Shown: in pieces, positions 22,532 to 30,690 of the stretch
How positions within the stretch are numbered: the stretch's first letter is position 1
How the letters are laid out: every line of letters begins with the position of its first letter
Origin: Microvirga sp. SRT01
GTDB lineage: Bacteria; Pseudomonadota; Alphaproteobacteria; Sphingomonadales; Sphingomonadaceae
Assembly (NCBI GenBank): GCA_018139225.1
Contig: JAGSNX010000006.1
Coordinates: 180,056-244,055, forward strand
Direction of reading: 5' to 3'
DNA length: 64,000 nucleotides
Translations under genes and position numbers: made by a program
Notes under the pieces: model-generated
Database searches by the model: none
Seen by the model: the letters and a program-made list of their open reading frames with translations, nothing else
Told to the model about the DNA's origin: nothing

Positions 22532-23691
22532 GCGGCGACGCGCGTTTCCACGACCTCCGTCAGGATCGCATCGAGCAGCAGCGCGCCTGCCTCGGTGACG
22601 CGTAGCCGGTCCGGCGTCGCGACGATCAGCCCCAGCGCCGACAGCCGCTCGATCGCGCGCTGGTCCAGCGGTGCGACCCCGCCCGCCAACGCGGCGATCC
22701 GCTTCAGGTCCACGCCCTCGGTCAGCCGCAGGCCCATCAACAGCGCCTCGACCGCGCGGGTATGGGGGCTGAGCGGGTCCTCGACCTGCGCACCGTGGCC
22801 GTTGCGCGCGACCGCGCCCAGCCAGTTCTCCGGCTTCTTGTGGCGCACCGTCGCCAGTGCCCCCGCCTCATGGGCACGCCGGCCATGCGCGCCGGGACCG
22901 ATCCCGGCATAATCGCCGTAGCGCCAATAGGTGAGGTTGTGGCGGCTCTCCGCGCCCGGTCGCGCGTGGTTCGACGTTTCGTAGGCGGGCAGCCCCGCCG
23001 CCGCGGTCGTCGCCCGCGTCGCCTCGAACAGGTCGGCGGCGCTGTCGCCGTCCGGTATCGTCAGCCGCCCCGCCGCCGCATCGGTGGCGAAGCGCGTGCC
23101 TGGCTCGATCGTCAGCTGGTACAACGACAGATGCTCCGTCCCCAGCGCCAGCGCGCGGGCGAGGTCCGCCTGCCATTCGGCCATCGTCTGGCCGGGCAGC
23201 GCGTAGATCAGGTCGAAACTGACACGCGCGAACGCCGCCTGCGCGGTCGCCAGCGCGGCCAGCCCTTCGTCCACGTCATGCGCTCGCCCCAGAAAATGCA
23301 GCGCCTCGTTCCGCAGCGATTGTAGCCCCAGCGACACGCGGTTGACGCCGACGCTCGCCAGATCGGCGAAGCGCGCCGCCTCGACCGACGACGGGTTCGC
23401 CTCCAGCGTGATCTCGATCCTGTCCGCGAAGCCCCACGCACGCTCGGCCGCCTCCAGCACGGCGGCGACGGTGGACGGGGGCATGAGCGACGGGGTGCCG
23501 CCGCCGAAGAAGATCGACCCCAGCCGCCGGCCGGGCGTCAGCGCGGCTTCATAGGCGAGATCGGCCAGCATCGCGTCGCGCCACGCCGCCTGATCGACGG
23601 AATCGCGGACATGGCTGTTGAAATCGCAATAGGGGCATTTCGATATGCAGAACGGCCAATGGACGTAGAGGGCCAAGTCAGGTGCGGTCAT
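22528..23691 (-). CDS. hemW: Heme chaperone HemW (radical SAM, coproporphyrinogen oxidase-like)
   Basis: A 387-residue radical SAM protein. The iron-sulfur motif is CISKCPYCDFNSH (CxxxCxxC) at residues 16-23, followed by SIFFGGGTPSLM, VSLGLQSL and FDLIYALPGQTMAEW. The single-Cys spacing typical of HemW, without the N-terminal features of HemN, argues for the heme chaperone rather than the anaerobic oxidase. The C-terminal HemN-C domain is present (RAVEALLMGLRLTEGVD). It delivers heme to membrane respiratory proteins. Confidence 0.9.
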   Translation of the reverse strand: MTAPDLALYVHWPFCISKCPYCDFNSHVRDSVDQAAWRDAMLADLAYEAALTPGRRLGSIFFGGGTPSLMPPSTVAAVLEAAERAWGFADRIEITLEANPSSVEAARFADLASVGVNRVSLGLQSLRNEALHFLGRAHDVDEGLAALATAQAAFARVSFDLIYALPGQTMAEWQADLARALALGTEHLSLYQLTIEPGTRFATDAAAGRLTIPDGDSAADLFEATRATTAAAGLPAYETSNHARPGAESRHNLTYWRYGDYAGIGPGAHGRRAHEAGALATVRHKKPENWLGAVARNGHGAQVEDPLSPHTRAVEALLMGLRLTEGVDLKRIAALAGGVAPLDQRAIERLSALGLIVATPDRLRVTEAGALLLDAILTEVVETRVAA

Positions 23692-23717
23692 CGGCCCCGT
23701 CTATGGAGATGCGAGGG

Positions 23718-24269
23718 ATGCGTGGAAAGCTCTGGATTGCGGCGCTGTTGCTGCTGGCATCCTGTACCGACGGGCCACGCCGCGTGGTGGAGCCGAGGAC
23801 GGACGCCGCACCGGCGCCGCGCGGCGCGGCGTTGCTGCGCGCGACGATGCTCGACGGGCAGAATGCCGAGCGCGCAACGCTGGGGCTGCCGCCGCTGACC
23901 TGGGATCCGACGCTGGTGACGAGTGCGCGCGCCTATGCACTGGAAATGACGCGGATCGGCCGCTTCCGCCACGCCGACCAGCCGCCCGGCCCGGATCACG
24001 AGGGCGAAAATTTGTGGACGGGCACCACGCGGGCCTACACCTACCAGGAGATGCTGGGGCACTGGCTCGACGAGCGAAAGGTGTTCGTGAACGGCATTAC
24101 CCCGGCGTTCAGCACCACCGGCGACTACCGCGATGCCAGCCACTATGCCCAGATCGTCTGGCGCAATTCGCAGCGGTTGGGCTGCGCGATGGCGGGCGAT
24201 GCGCAGAACGAGTATCTGGTGTGCCGGTACAGCCCGACCGGAAATGTCGTGGGCGAGCGGGTGTACTGA
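23718..24269 (+). CDS. CAP-domain (SCP/PR-1-like) lipoprotein
   Basis: A 183-residue lipoprotein with signal and lipobox (LWIAALLLLASC). The remainder is a CAP domain: LDGQNAERATLGLPPLTWDP, FRHADQPPGPDHEGENLW with His and Glu of the cavity, and HYAQIVWRNSQRLGCAMA with the second His. Bacterial CAP proteins are extracytoplasmic; their activity is mostly unknown. ATGs also occur at 23703 and 23709, but 23718 has GGAG 9 bases upstream and gives the cleanest signal peptide. The gene is divergent from hemW, with starts only about 27 bases apart. Confidence 0.85.
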   Translation: MRGKLWIAALLLLASCTDGPRRVVEPRTDAAPAPRGAALLRATMLDGQNAERATLGLPPLTWDPTLVTSARAYALEMTRIGRFRHADQPPGPDHEGENLWTGTTRAYTYQEMLGHWLDERKVFVNGITPAFSTTGDYRDASHYAQIVWRNSQRLGCAMAGDAQNEYLVCRYSPTGNVVGERVY

Positions 24270-24315
24270 TCCACGCGATTTGGCGACGCGCGCCCCGCAC
24301 GCTACAGCACCGCGC

Positions 24316-26163
24316 GTGTCCGTACCCGCTTTCGCCAAGGCCCTGATCGTCGCAGCCGCCGCGCTGCTCGCCACCTCCGCCGCGGTCGCGCAGACCGGGC
24401 AGTTCGACCTTGTCGGCCCGTCGCTGCGCGTGTCGGTCCGGCACGGCGATGTCACGCTTCCGCTGTCGCAGGTGCCCAACCTGACGGCGGGCGACCGTAT
24501 CCGTGTGGCGGTCGACCTGCCGCCCGAACAGGGCGCGCATTACCTGATGGTGCTGGCGTTCCTGCGCGGCGCGACCAACCCGCCCCCTAAGAACTGGCTG
24601 ACGCAGGCGGAGACGTGGAAGCCTAAAAAGGCGATCATCGACACCGTCGTGCCGAAGGGCGCTGAGCAGGCCTTGGTGTTCCTCGTCCCCGATACCGGCG
24701 GCGCGATCGGCGCAGTGACGAGCGCGGTCCGCGACCGGCCGGGCGCATTCGTGCGCGCGTCGCAGGAGCTGAACCAGGCGATGCTCGACCGCGCGCGACT
24801 GGCGGCGTTCCTCGACGGCATCCAGCGCCACGATTCGACGCGCATCGCCGAAGTGTCGCCCCAACTCGCCCAGAGCCTTGCGGTGAAGCTCGACACCAAT
24901 TGCCTGCTGCGTCAGGCGGACGTGCAGGCGGCGTGCCTGACGCAGAGCAGCAACGCCGTCGTTCTCGCCGACAGCCAGACCAGTTCGATCGCGGAAACGC
25001 TGGCGGGCGCTCCGGTCGACCTCGCGCTGCAACTCAGCGCGACGCCGCAGGGCGGGTACGGCTATTACAGCCCCTATATCGGCGTCGTCCGAGACCTCGC
25101 CCGTATCTTCGGCGCGTTCCAGTCGGCGCAGTTGCAGTTCATCCCCGCGCTCAGCGAGCAGGATGGCGGTGCGACCGGGCTGCTGCTGAACGCCGTTCCC
25201 TCGTTCCGCCGACCGCAATCGGTGCTGGTCGTCGCGTTGCCGCCCGTCTCCGCGCCGAAGCTGCCGCCGCTTCAGTCCGCCGCGAACGCTCCCCTGTGCC
25301 TCGGCCGCAGCGGGCTGGTGCTGCCGGTGAACGGCGCGCCTTTGGTGTTCGCGACCGACTATCCGCGCCGGATGGCGTTGCGACTGCGCAAGAAGGACGG
25401 CGCGAGCATCGACCTGCCGGTGGCGGTCGACGCGGCGAAGGGCGGCTATGTCCTAGCGAGTGCAGCGCCAGCCGACGTTGATACCGCCATGCCGGGCGTG
25501 CTGCACGGCCTGTGGGGCTTCACGCCGTTCGACGGACCCGGTTTCGCGATCGGCGACAAGGCCGCGTGTACGGTCAAAGCAGCCCCGCCGCGCCCGCAGG
25601 CTTCGCTGGTGACGAAATCGGTGGAGCGGATCGCCCCGCCGGGGCCGATGCCGTTGCGACTGGAGGGCGAGAACCTCATCGCGCAGGACGCGCGACTGAC
25701 CTTCTCGTTGCGCACCAAGGAAAGGTTCGCGCCCGGCGACACGGTGGAGATCGCCGCCGCCGACGAGCGGCTGACGACGAGCGTCCCCCTGCGCTTGCAG
25801 GACGCCCAAGTCGCGGTCGCCACGGTCGCTCCGGGCACCGCGCTCGGGCCCTCCGCTTATGGTCCGCTGCGCTTCCGCCTGAAGCGGGGCGACGCGACCG
25901 GCGAGTGGCAGCCATTGATGACGCTGGTCCGCCTGCCGACCCTGAGCGGCTTCACCTGCGACGCGGCGCGCTGCACCGTCAGCGGCAGCAACCTGTTCCT
26001 GATCCGCGATGTCGGGACCGGCGGCGCGGAGCGGACGGCGGTTCCGGACGGCTTCACCGGCACGACGATCGACCTCCCCGCCGCCGCGGTGCCGCCGACC
26101 AGCCTGTCGCTGGCCCTTCGCGACGATCCCGATGCGCGCGCCGTCGCCACCCTGTCGCACTAG
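24316..26163 (+). CDS. Large secreted protein of unknown function
   Basis: A 615-residue protein that I do not recognise. The GTG at 24316 begins a clear Sec signal peptide (AKALIVAAAALLATSAAVAQ); upstream in-frame ATGs lie inside the previous gene. The mature chain is rich in beta-type sequence, with a possible domain break near residue 330 (NAPLCLGRSGLVLPVNGAP) and paired cysteines (TNCLLRQADVQAAC; FTCDAARCTVSG) that suggest disulfides in the periplasm. It starts 46 bases after the CAP lipoprotein and may share its transcript. No catalytic motif was identified. Confidence 0.6.
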   Translation: MSVPAFAKALIVAAAALLATSAAVAQTGQFDLVGPSLRVSVRHGDVTLPLSQVPNLTAGDRIRVAVDLPPEQGAHYLMVLAFLRGATNPPPKNWLTQAETWKPKKAIIDTVVPKGAEQALVFLVPDTGGAIGAVTSAVRDRPGAFVRASQELNQAMLDRARLAAFLDGIQRHDSTRIAEVSPQLAQSLAVKLDTNCLLRQADVQAACLTQSSNAVVLADSQTSSIAETLAGAPVDLALQLSATPQGGYGYYSPYIGVVRDLARIFGAFQSAQLQFIPALSEQDGGATGLLLNAVPSFRRPQSVLVVALPPVSAPKLPPLQSAANAPLCLGRSGLVLPVNGAPLVFATDYPRRMALRLRKKDGASIDLPVAVDAAKGGYVLASAAPADVDTAMPGVLHGLWGFTPFDGPGFAIGDKAACTVKAAPPRPQASLVTKSVERIAPPGPMPLRLEGENLIAQDARLTFSLRTKERFAPGDTVEIAAADERLTTSVPLRLQDAQVAVATVAPGTALGPSAYGPLRFRLKRGDATGEWQPLMTLVRLPTLSGFTCDAARCTVSGSNLFLIRDVGTGGAERTAVPDGFTGTTIDLPAAAVPPTSLSLALRDDPDARAVATLSH

Positions 26164-26170
26164 GCGCACC

Positions 26171-26255
26171 CGTCCTTGCGAGGAGCGGGGGCGACGCAGT
26201 AATCCAGAGCCGCGAGTGCAGGCCTGGATGGCTTCGCTGCGCCCGGAATGAAGAC
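26171..26255. repeat. REP-like palindromic repeat, copy 2
   Basis: This unit matches copy 1 at 20859-20939 in order: a CGTCCTTGCGAGGAGCG left end, an ATCCAGAGCCGC centre and a TGGCTTCGCTGCGCCCGG right end. It lies between two converging genes. Confidence 0.75.
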
Positions 26256-26263
26256 AGGTGGGT

Positions 26264-26848
26264 CTATCCCGCTTCGGAACCAGCAAGCGCCAGCATCCGC
26301 TCCACCGCCGGCGCAAGCTGCTCCGCGACCAGCGCGATCGCGCGGGCATTGGGGTGGACACGGTCCCACAGCACCATGTCCGGGTGCCCCAACACGCCCG
26401 GCGGGAAGAACGGACAGGTCGTCGCGCCGTGCCGCGCCGCGACGGCTTCGTGAATGCCGGCATACGCCTCCGTCCGCTGGATCAGGAACGGCGGCGCGGC
26501 GACCGTTGCCATCAGCACGGGGATCGCGCACCGCTCGAACTCGGTCAGGATCGCCTCCAGATGGGCGCGCATCCGTTCCGGCGGGATCGCCCGGAGGACA
26601 TCGTTGGGGCCGATCTGCACCAGCGCCAGTTCGGGCCGCTCCGGCAGCGCACTCAGCACGCGCGGCAATCGCCGCCATGCGCCTTCGGTCGTGTCGCCGG
26701 ACACGCCTGCATTGACCACCTGCGCGCGCGGACGGGTCGCGCGCAACCGCGCCTGAAGCCGGGCGGGCAGGCTTTCGTCGGGACGCAAGCCATAACCGGC
26801 GATCAGGCTGTCGCCGAATGCGAGGATGAGCGGTGAAGGGTCTGGCAT
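26264..26848 (-). CDS. SGNH-type arylesterase/lysophospholipase (TesA-like)
   Basis: A 194-residue GDSL/SGNH hydrolase. Block I is LAFGDSLIAGYGL (catalytic Ser), block II is VVNAGVSGDTTEGAW, block III is LVQIGPNDVLR and block V is WDRVHPNARAIALV (catalytic Asp and His). The protein resembles TesA but has no signal peptide at the chosen start, so it may be cytoplasmic or the leader may be missed. Its start is only 18 bases from the divergent radical SAM gene. Block III reads G-P-N-D where many relatives have G-G-N-D; the oxyanion Asn is kept. Confidence 0.85.
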   Translation of the reverse strand: MPDPSPLILAFGDSLIAGYGLRPDESLPARLQARLRATRPRAQVVNAGVSGDTTEGAWRRLPRVLSALPERPELALVQIGPNDVLRAIPPERMRAHLEAILTEFERCAIPVLMATVAAPPFLIQRTEAYAGIHEAVAARHGATTCPFFPPGVLGHPDMVLWDRVHPNARAIALVAEQLAPAVERMLALAGSEAG

Positions 26849-26866
26849 CGTTATCAGTCACATAGG

Positions 26867-28021
26867 ATGCCGATCGCCGACATCCATGCTTCCGATCCCG
26901 CGCTGATGCGTTTGAACGATATGGCTTCCGCCCCAACCGACACGCTCGCCACACTGCGGTCCGCGTCCGCCCCGCGCCTGTGGCGACCGCGCCGGGTCGT
27001 TGCGACCCGGTCGGCGCTGGAGTGGGAGCATGGCCGCGCCATCGTCGCTCGGGTTGAGGCGCTGGGGATCGCCGTCGAACGCCTCGCGACCGATCGCCTC
27101 GCGCTCGCCCAGCCCGGGGACCCGCGCGCCGCCTATGCGCTGGCGAAGCAGACGCTGGCGATCGTGGTCGCGCCGCCGTCGAAGCGCCGCCCGCAACCGA
27201 TCGCGCCGTCCGCCGACTGGCGGATCGATCTCGCGGAAGGATGCCCGGCGCATTGCAGCTATTGCTACCTCGCCGGATCGCTGAAGGGGCCGCCGATCAC
27301 GCGCGCTTACGCGAACCTGCCGGAAATCTGGGCGGAGCTGCCGCCACGGCTGGGGCAGGGGGCCGTGACCTCGCGCTCCGCCGCCCGCGCGCATGAGGGC
27401 ACGACGTTCGAGGCGAGCTGCTACACCGATCCGCTCGCGCTCGAACATCTGACCGGCTCGCTGTCCGCGACGATCGCGTGGTTCGGGGCGTGGGAGGCCG
27501 ACGTGCAGCTTCGCTTCACCAGCAAGTTCGCCGCCGTCGATCCGCTCCTGTCGCTAGACCACCACGGCCGCACCCGCATGCGTGCGTCGGTCAATCCGGC
27601 GCGATTCGCCCGGTTCGAGGGGGGCACCGATCCCGTCGCCCAGCGGCTGGCGGCGCTCGCCCGCATGGGCCGCGCGGGTTACCCGCTCGGCCTGACGATC
27701 GCGCCGATCATCGCGGTCGAGGGATGGGAGCAGGCGTATGGCGACCTTATCGGGCAAGCCGCGGCCTTGCTCGCGGATGCGCCGGACCTGACGATCGAAC
27801 TCATCACCCACCGCTACACGCCGGGATCGAAGGCCGTGCTCGACAGCTGGTATCCCGGTTCCGCGCTCGACATGACCGGCGCGCAACGCTCGGCGAAGCG
27901 GACCAAGTTCGGATCGGTGAAGCATGTCTACGACGCCGCGACGATGCAAGACCTGCGGGCGTTTTTCCAGATGCGGATCGCCCGCGACCTGCCGCAGGCT
28001 CGCGTCCTCTACTGGACCTGA
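26867..28021 (+). CDS. Spore-photoproduct-lyase-like radical SAM protein
   Basis: A protein of up to 384 residues with a radical SAM cluster CPAHCSYCYLAGSL (CxxxCxxC) near residue 130, preceded by the short WRIDLAEG strand. The conserved FEASCYTDPLALEHLTGSL and VNPARFARFEGGTDPV stretches place it in the SPL-family proteins that occur in non-sporulating alphaproteobacteria. Their substrate there is not established; repair of DNA photolesions is only a guess from the family name. The first ATG is used, but those at 26906 and 26921 are equally possible, and a later one would leave more room for the divergent promoter. A metallophosphoesterase follows after 2 bases. Confidence 0.75.
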   Translation: MPIADIHASDPALMRLNDMASAPTDTLATLRSASAPRLWRPRRVVATRSALEWEHGRAIVARVEALGIAVERLATDRLALAQPGDPRAAYALAKQTLAIVVAPPSKRRPQPIAPSADWRIDLAEGCPAHCSYCYLAGSLKGPPITRAYANLPEIWAELPPRLGQGAVTSRSAARAHEGTTFEASCYTDPLALEHLTGSLSATIAWFGAWEADVQLRFTSKFAAVDPLLSLDHHGRTRMRASVNPARFARFEGGTDPVAQRLAALARMGRAGYPLGLTIAPIIAVEGWEQAYGDLIGQAAALLADAPDLTIELITHRYTPGSKAVLDSWYPGSALDMTGAQRSAKRTKFGSVKHVYDAATMQDLRAFFQMRIARDLPQARVLYWT

Positions 28022-28023
28022 TC

Positions 28024-28509
28024 GTGGCCGTGTTCTTCACCGCCGACACGCATTTTGGCGATCACCGCACGATCAACATCCAGCGCCGGCCGTTCGCCAG
28101 CGTCATCGAGATGGATGCGCTGCTGATCGCGAACTGGAACGCGGTCGTGGGACCGGACGATGTAATCTGGCACCTGGGCGATGTCTGTCGCCGGCTGGCG
28201 GACCTGCCGGCGTTGCTGGTGACGCTGAACGGCACCAAGCATCTGCTGCGCGGGAACAACGACCCGGCGGAGATCGGCGATATCGCGGGTTGGGCCAGCG
28301 TGCGCGACTATGCCGAGATCGAAGGGGCAGGGCGGCGGCTCGTTCTCGGCCATTATCCCTTCCGAAGCTGGAACGGCCAGCATCGCGGCGCGATCAACCT
28401 GCATGGCCATAGTCACGGACGGTTGAAGCCGATGTTGCGGCAGTTCGACGTGGGAGTGGATGCGCGAGGGTTCCGGCCGGTGGGGCTGGCGGAGTTGCTG
28501 GGGGAATAG
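28024..28509 (+). CDS. Calcineurin-like metallophosphoesterase
   Basis: A 161-residue protein with every motif of the calcineurin-like phosphoesterase fold: FFTADTHFGD, WHLGDVCRR, LRGNNDP, VLGHYPFRSW and NLHGHSHG. The short length and the GNND variant (instead of GNHD) resemble small phage-type and YfcE-like enzymes. It starts at a GTG 2 bases after the radical SAM gene, so the two are almost certainly translated from one message. Substrate unknown; the pairing hints at a nucleic-acid or nucleotide role. Confidence 0.85.
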   Translation: MAVFFTADTHFGDHRTINIQRRPFASVIEMDALLIANWNAVVGPDDVIWHLGDVCRRLADLPALLVTLNGTKHLLRGNNDPAEIGDIAGWASVRDYAEIEGAGRRLVLGHYPFRSWNGQHRGAINLHGHSHGRLKPMLRQFDVGVDARGFRPVGLAELLGE

Positions 28510-28547
28510 TTTCCGTCATGCCGGGACGAGCCCGGCAGAACGGCGGA

Positions 28548-28583
28548 AAACAAAAACGCCGGCCGCTTGCGCGACCGGCGTTC
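28548..28583 (-). terminator. Intrinsic terminator of the small Cys-rich gene
   Basis: Read on the reverse strand, AACGCCGG and CCGGCGTT close a stem over an inner CGC/GCG pairing, and the downstream side runs into TTTTTGTTTT. It lies 40 bases after the stop of the gene at 28623-28814. Confidence 0.85.
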
Positions 28584-28622
28584 CGTAATCGGCTGGCGAG
28601 CGAACCGCCCGCCGTTGTTCGA

Positions 28623-28814
28623 TCAGGCGGCAACCGCTTCGAAGTGACCGCACCAGTCGCTGGCCTCGACCTTCGGCCAGACACCGGCGGTGTCGCCGCT
28701 CGGCTGGCTGATCGGCGGGTTGTAGCGGCACAGGCCGAGCTGCTCGCCCGAAGCCTCGGTGTCGAAGAACTTGCACTTGGCACAGGCGGCAACGCCAGCG
28801 GTGGTGAGGGCCAT
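28623..28814 (-). CDS. Small four-cysteine protein (CxxC...C...DWCGxF type)
   Basis: A 63-residue protein starting MALTTAGVAACAKCKFFDTE, with AGGAG placed 8 bases before the ATG. Four cysteines occur in the order CAKC, GLCRYNPP and DWCGHF, a spacing that recurs in small bacterial and phage proteins of unknown function and suggests a zinc or iron-sulfur site. The gene has its own intrinsic terminator. It is preceded by an AT-rich 195-base region with four Fur-like boxes, so iron-dependent control is the best guess. The longer frame upstream runs through the promoter region and is not used. Confidence 0.8.
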   Translation of the reverse strand: MALTTAGVAACAKCKFFDTEASGEQLGLCRYNPPISQPSGDTAGVWPKVEASDWCGHFEAVAA

Positions 28815-28897
28815 GAGAACTGCTCCTGTAGTCGTAATCTTGATGACAAAACGGCAAGTACGTCCGCAAAGTTCCCAAGACAACAACAAATCACCGT

Positions 28898-29001
28898 TGC
28901 GAGTTATTCTCATACAAGATGAGAGTTAGTGTCAATAACAGTATAGTTGTTTGCGACAGACTATCAAAAGCAACGTCGTGCATAGTTGCGAACGACTATC
29001 A
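28898..29001 (-). promoter_or_regulatory. Four Fur-like boxes upstream of the Cys-rich gene
   Basis: Four 15-base sites fit TG(C/A)GANNNANTNTCA: TGCGAGTTATTCTCA at 28898, TGAGAGTTAGTGTCA at 28920, TGCGACAGACTATCA at 28952 and TGCGAACGACTATCA at 28987. The fixed positions are roughly palindromic, and all but one coincide with the E. coli Fur 7-1-7 consensus TGATAATNATTATCA. The region is unusually AT-rich for this genome. Function as Fur or another FUR-family operator is inferred. Confidence 0.55.
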
Positions 29002-29009
29002 TTCACACG

Positions 29010-29579
29010 TCAGCCCGCCATGCGCAGCGCGACGTCGTTGACGAAGCGCACATCCTCGTTCGCGGCGAGCAGCGGCGCCTCGGCTGCGACCGCGCCCAGC
29101 ATGTCGGACAGCGAGTCCAGCTCCACCTTCGCGAAATTGCCGAGGACATAGCCCGTCACGCGATCCTTGTGCCCGGGATGGCCGATACCCAGCCGGACGC
29201 GGCGATACTCCGGCCCCAGATGCTGGTCGGTCGATCGCAGGCCGTTATGCCCGGCCGCACCCCCGCCGGTCTTCACCTTGACGCGGAACGGTGCGAGGTC
29301 GAGTTCGTCGTGGAACACCGTCAGCGCCTCGACGCCCAGCTTGTAGAAGCGCAGCGCCTCCCCGATCGACCGGCCGCTGTCGTTCATGAAGGTGGCCGGC
29401 TTCAGCAGCAGAACCTTCTGCGACCCGATCCGGCCCTCCTGCGTCCACCCCTGGAACTGCTTCCTGACCGGGCCGAAGCCGTGCACCGCGGCGATCGCGT
29501 CGGCCGCCATGAAGCCGATATTGTGGCGGTGCATCGCATATTGCGGCCCCGGATTGCCCAGCCCGACCCAGACCTGCAT
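29010..29579 (-). CDS. pth: Peptidyl-tRNA hydrolase
   Basis: A 189-residue enzyme that recycles peptidyl-tRNA released from stalled ribosomes. Family features are WVGLGNPGPQYAMHRHNIGF with the catalytic His, LLKPATFMNDSG and VFHDELDLAPFRVKVKTGGGAAGHNGLRS. Length is normal. It lies downstream of rplY on the same strand, a widespread pairing, but the 190 bases between them contain a terminator-like hairpin and a palindromic repeat. Confidence 0.97.
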   Translation of the reverse strand: MQVWVGLGNPGPQYAMHRHNIGFMAADAIAAVHGFGPVRKQFQGWTQEGRIGSQKVLLLKPATFMNDSGRSIGEALRFYKLGVEALTVFHDELDLAPFRVKVKTGGGAAGHNGLRSTDQHLGPEYRRVRLGIGHPGHKDRVTGYVLGNFAKVELDSLSDMLGAVAAEAPLLAANEDVRFVNDVALRMAG

Positions 29580-29596
29580 GTCGTCATACCTTCTAT

Positions 29597-29693
29597 TCTC
29601 CCCTCCCCTTCAGGGGAGGGGCTGGGGGTGGGGGGGTGCCGCGGGCGACCCGCCCCGGGGGAGAGGCTCCACCCCAACCCCCTGAGGGGAGGA
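29597..29693. repeat. CTCCCC-type palindromic repeat between pth and rplY
   Basis: The left arm (CTCCCCTCCCCTTCAGGGG, then GGGGGTGGGG) pairs with the right arm (CCACCCCAACCCCCTGAGGGG). The same architecture, with clear sequence similarity, is found inside glyS at 34546-34648. Confidence 0.75.
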
Positions 29694-29716
29694 TTTCAGT
29701 CCCCATAAACGACGAA

Positions 29717-29746
29717 GGGGCAGGGGGCGTTGCCGCCACCTGCCCC
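29717..29746 (-). terminator. Terminator-like hairpin after rplY
   Basis: On the reverse strand GGGGCAGG and CCTGCCCC pair around a GC-rich loop, 25 bases after the rplY stop. The trailing sequence is only weakly U-rich (TTCGTCGTTT), so its efficiency is uncertain. Confidence 0.5.
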
Positions 29747-29770
29747 CGAAACGTCGGTACGGTAAGGGGA

Positions 29771-30448
29771 TCAGCCCTCGGCCGTATCCTCGTCGCCGGC
29801 CTCTTCGGCGGCGTCGGCAGCAGCCTCGGCGGCGGCCTCTTCCGACTGTGCCTCGGCGACTTCGGCGTCGAGCGCCTCGTCGGCGGCGGTCGGGACGGTC
29901 GGCGGCACGATCGTGGCGATCGCGAAGTCGCGGTCCTCGATCGCGGGCGTCGCGCCGTTCGGCAGCGTGACGTCGCTGATGTGGATCGCGTCGCCGATCT
30001 CACGACCCTTGAGCGAAATGGTCAGTTCCGCCGGGATGTCCGCGGCGTCGACGACCAGCTCGATCTCGTGACGGGTGATGTTCAGCACGCCGCCCTGCTT
30101 CAGGCCGCGGCACTCGGCCTCGTCCGTGAACACCACCGGCACCGCGACGGTAACCGTCGAATGCTCGGAAATGCGCAGGAAGTCGACATGCGTCGGGCGG
30201 TCGCTGACCGGGTGGAAGGCGACGTCCTTGGGCAGCGTGCGCTGTCCGGCGACCATCACGACCGTGTTCATGAAGTGCCCCGTCGACAGCGCCTTGTTCA
30301 GCGCCTTCTCTTCGAGGTGGATGGCGGTCGGCTCCTTGCCGAGGCCGTAGATGACGGCGGGCACGCGGCCGTCGCGACGCAGTGCCCGGGAGGCTCCCTT
30401 GCCAACCCGGTCACGCGTCTCGGCCGCGAGCGTGATGGTCTCGCTCAT
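29771..30448 (-). CDS. rplY: 50S ribosomal protein L25, long (Ctc) form
   Basis: A 225-residue L25/TL5/Ctc protein that binds 5S rRNA. The N-terminal L25 domain is recognised from [26 protein letters not shown]. The C-terminal TL5-type domain follows ([40 protein letters not shown]), then an acidic Ala/Glu tail ([12 protein letters not shown]), as usual in alphaproteobacteria. GGAGA lies 6 bases before the ATG. Confidence 0.96.
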   Translation of the reverse strand: MSETITLAAETRDRVGKGASRALRRDGRVPAVIYGLGKEPTAIHLEEKALNKALSTGHFMNTVVMVAGQRTLPKDVAFHPVSDRPTHVDFLRISEHSTVTVAVPVVFTDEAECRGLKQGGVLNITRHEIELVVDAADIPAELTISLKGREIGDAIHISDVTLPNGATPAIEDRDFAIATIVPPTVPTAADEALDAEVAEAQSEEAAAEAAADAAEEAGDEDTAEG

Positions 30449-30560
30449 GTAACGTCTCCGAAAACAGTGTGTCTATCCGCGCCACGCCTCCAGGGATGGT
30501 GATGGCCGGAAGCGGGCGCGCCTAGCGGAAATGCGGATGAAAGGCAAGGTGCGGCACTCA

Positions 30561-30682
30561 ATCCTCCCCGCTCGCGGGGAGGTGGCGCGCCGTAGGCGTG
30601 ACGGAGGGGCAGCCCCAAGCCGTGTCGCCCGTGACTGCCATCCACCAGCTTCGCTGGTCCCCCTGCCCGTGCGGGGGGAGGA
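30561..30682. repeat. TCCTCCCCG-type palindromic repeat between rplY and the TraB-type gene
   Basis: The unit begins TCCTCCCCGCTCGCGGGGAGG and ends CCCCCTGCCCGTGCGGGGGG, with CCACCAGCTTCGCTGGTCCC before the end. About 40 bases of its right end match, almost base for base, the reverse complement of the left arm of the insertion in glyS at 33744-33867. Confidence 0.8.
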
Positions 30683-30690
30683 CCAGAAGA

